A stretch of DNA of 5,825 nucleotides from Desulfobacterales bacterium (lineage in GTDB: Bacteria; Desulfobacterota; Desulfobacteria; Desulfobacterales; BuS5). Of the stretch, positions 3,946 through 5,825 are shown in pieces; the first letter of the stretch is position 1; every line of letters begins with the position of its first letter. The DNA lies in the NCBI GenBank assembly GCA_020056865.1, contig JAGVGX010000039.1:1-5825 (forward strand), in the 5' to 3' direction. The notes beneath the pieces were generated by a model. It ran no database searches, was not told the origin of the DNA, and saw nothing but the letters and a program-made list of their open reading frames with translations. The position numbers were made by a program, and so were the translations under genes.

Positions 3946-5825
3946 ATGTCTACGACAACTAACCCGTCAAATTTAAAAGAATTATTGGATAAAAGAGAAT
4001 ACTGGTGGTGGGCTGAAAAAGCTCGGTCCCCGCGAACTGATTACTTAAGAAAGGCAATTTGGTCAAAAGCAACAAAAGGCGCTGCATATCTGCCCGGGAT
4101 AAAACTCGATGAATACGGTCCTGTTTTTTATGGCGACGTTTTTGACAAGTCCGAAGCCAAAATTGAACCTTATATACTGACCTATGCCAAAGCACTAAAA
4201 AAAATCAATGAAGAAATGCCCGCATTTATCGTTGATAAATCAAGAATCGTCGGATACTGCGGATCTGCCCCTCACAAAATCTTCTGGCCGCCTAACGGAT
4301 CATACTCGTTAAATGAAGACCTGTTCAATGACAAGGATGACCTGATTGATGATGACAAACGCGATGCCGTAACAAAGGGCATTAACATAATGAAGCCTTA
4401 TACCATGCAGGCACAAACAGAAAGAATTCTCAGCAAAAGGCAAATGATTATGGCCAGAACATCTCAGACCTTTACCGGTGGCCCCCATCTTGAATCAACA
4501 GCCTACTGCACGTCTCAATTCAGCTATTATAATAAAGGATACAATGCCATCCTCGAAGAAATCGACGAGAACTTAAAAAAGGCGGACGATGTTCTTTATA
4601 AGGTTGGCGCCAAGCCAGAATTTGACGACGAGTATTACTATCTTAAAAGACTCGACAACTGGAAGTCCATGAAAATTACTCTGGAGTCTGAAATCATCTA
4701 TGCCAAGCGTCTTGCAAGGCTGGCCAGAATTATTGCTGAAAATTTCGAATCCGACCCTGAAAGAAAACAGGAACTGCTTGACATAGCTGAGCGCTGTGAC
4801 TGGGTGCCTGCCAACAGGCCCAGAACCTTTGCCGAAGCTCTGCAGTTTGAACATATTCAGACTCAGTGCAGAAAAAGAGAAAAATCAGATGGCGCCTGGC
4901 CTTCGCATCCGGACTGGTGGTTCTGGGAATGGTATGAGCAGGATGTTATCAAAAACAAAACGCTAACCAGGGAAGATGCCATGGAATATGTATGTGAATA
5001 TCTCATCCGGGCATTTGAATACGGGAGCTGCCGTGACCGTCAGTACAGAGAATTGATGACCGGCGACCCGGGGCCTTACGTATGGACCCTTGGCGGCATG
5101 GCGCCCGACGGAACATTAAAATACAATGATTTGACAAACATGCTGCTTGAAGCAGCCCGACTGGTTCGGGTGGTATCTCCCACACTTGCCTTAAGATACA
5201 ACAAGGATATGCCGGAAGATGTATTGAAAGACGCTTTTGAATGTATTCGTCACGGCCTTGGATATCCAAACATCCGTAATGATCAGGTTCTTATCAAGTC
5301 CAACATGTTCTGGAGCGGAACTCCTGAAGAAGAAGCCCGCACATGGACCGCTCAGGCATGTATTGTTCCTTGCCCTGAAACCAAACGCGGATGTATGCCT
5401 GCACGCTATTCTTCATGTGCAACCCTTGGCTCCAAGTGCATGGAGCTTGCCCTGTGGAATGGTTTCAATCCCCTCTTTAACATGCAGGTAGGGCCAAAAA
5501 CCGGCGACCCCACAAAAATGACCTTTGACGAGCTGGAAGACGCAGTCGTTGAACAGTATAAGGTCATGCACTGGGAGGCTGTAAAAATAAGAAACATGGC
5601 CAGAATGATTGAAGAAATTCAGGGAAGGCCCCATCTTTCAGCCACTTATGAAGAATGTGTTGAGGAAGGAATAAACGCATTTGAACGCCGCGAATACGGC
5701 AACAACTGGCTGACTACTTTTATATGGATGGACGGTCTGGACGCACTGGTCGGCCTTAAAAAACTGGTATATGATGACAAAAAATACACCATGGAGCAGC
5801 TTCTTAAAATGCTCAAAGCCAACTG
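3946..5825 (+). CDS. Glycyl radical enzyme, X-succinate synthase catalytic subunit (AssA/MasD-like), 3' end missing
   Basis: This group (alkylsuccinate synthase AssA/MasD, benzylsuccinate synthase BssA, naphthylmethylsuccinate synthase NmsA) adds a hydrocarbon carbon radical to fumarate in the oxygen-free cytoplasm. The window holds 626 codons. Family members are roughly 830-860 residues, so the C-terminal part with the radical-bearing Gly motif (RVxGF/Y) lies beyond the edge. The N-terminus (YWWWAE 19-24, GAAYLPGI 45-52, YGDVFD 62-67, RIVGY 100-104) follows the family pattern. GYPNIRND (439-446) and EEARTW (462-467) precede the presumed catalytic Cys472 in QACIVPCPETK. VGPKTGDPTK (515-524) and KKLVYDDKKYTMEQL (605-619) also fit. 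By recall, AssA is closest: its MYWHGH-type segment aligns with MFWSGT (454-459), and it shares the CPxTK stretch. A tryptophan-rich segment (318-329) and five cysteines within 27 residues (472-498) stand out. It has its own sigma-54 promoter; activase and small-subunit genes are not in the window. The hydrocarbon substrate is unknown. Confidence 0.87.
   Translation, partial: MSTTTNPSNLKELLDKREYWWWAEKARSPRTDYLRKAIWSKATKGAAYLPGIKLDEYGPVFYGDVFDKSEAKIEPYILTYAKALKKINEEMPAFIVDKSRIVGYCGSAPHKIFWPPNGSYSLNEDLFNDKDDLIDDDKRDAVTKGINIMKPYTMQAQTERILSKRQMIMARTSQTFTGGPHLESTAYCTSQFSYYNKGYNAILEEIDENLKKADDVLYKVGAKPEFDDEYYYLKRLDNWKSMKITLESEIIYAKRLARLARIIAENFESDPERKQELLDIAERCDWVPANRPRTFAEALQFEHIQTQCRKREKSDGAWPSHPDWWFWEWYEQDVIKNKTLTREDAMEYVCEYLIRAFEYGSCRDRQYRELMTGDPGPYVWTLGGMAPDGTLKYNDLTNMLLEAARLVRVVSPTLALRYNKDMPEDVLKDAFECIRHGLGYPNIRNDQVLIKSNMFWSGTPEEEARTWTAQACIVPCPETKRGCMPARYSSCATLGSKCMELALWNGFNPLFNMQVGPKTGDPTKMTFDELEDAVVEQYKVMHWEAVKIRNMARMIEEIQGRPHLSATYEECVEEGINAFERREYGNNWLTTFIWMDGLDALVGLKKLVYDDKKYTMEQLLKMLKAN

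Noticed and set aside
4573..5634. Minus-strand reading frames inside the glycyl radical enzyme gene
   Set aside because: They are antisense to a clearly conserved protein, have no recognisable domains and look like codon-bias shadows.

Overview
The window looks like part of an anaerobic hydrocarbon- or aromatic-degradation locus, most plausibly from a sulfate-reducing Desulfobacterota bacterium. That assignment is an inference. It rests on a fumarate-adding type glycyl radical enzyme, a beta-oxidation gene set of the kind common in those bacteria, an apparent sigma-54 promoter and a moderate-to-low GC sequence. No rRNA, tRNA, CRISPR array, insertion sequence or phage gene is visible.

Layout. 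Positions 1-2134 hold three minus-strand genes in one likely operon, transcribed in this order: an acyl-CoA dehydrogenase (977-2134), a 3-hydroxyacyl-CoA/3-hydroxybutyryl-CoA dehydrogenase (84-932), and the first 19 codons of a thiolase (1-59, cut by the window edge). A 321-bp AT-rich divergent control region (2135-2455) follows. It contains a good sigma-70 promoter reading right, a possible sigma-54 promoter reading left, and several short inverted repeats. Next comes an unusual 394-residue regulator made of two complete TetR-type units fused head to tail (2456-3640, TTG start). A 305-bp intergenic region (3641-3945) carries a strong sigma-54 -24/-12 candidate and, about 119 bp upstream of the predicted start site, a perfect GGACA-N3-TGTCC palindrome. 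The window ends inside a large glycyl radical enzyme gene (3946-5825, 626 codons present). It belongs to the X-succinate synthase group (AssA/MasD, BssA, NmsA) and is closest to alkylsuccinate synthase by my recall of the families.

How the parts may work together (inference). The glycyl radical enzyme would activate a hydrocarbon by adding it to fumarate. After CoA activation and further steps encoded elsewhere, the acyl-CoA dehydrogenase, hydroxyacyl-CoA dehydrogenase and thiolase would carry out beta-oxidation. An enoyl-CoA hydratase is not in the window. The tandem TetR protein is placed to control the divergent beta-oxidation operon and perhaps itself through an acyl-CoA or related effector. 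The synthase gene appears to need sigma-54 and an enhancer-binding activator not encoded here.

Most notable points: the single-chain double TetR regulator; the divergent AssA-like synthase with a tryptophan-rich segment and a cysteine cluster around the presumed catalytic Cys472; and the sigma-54 promoter with an upstream palindrome.
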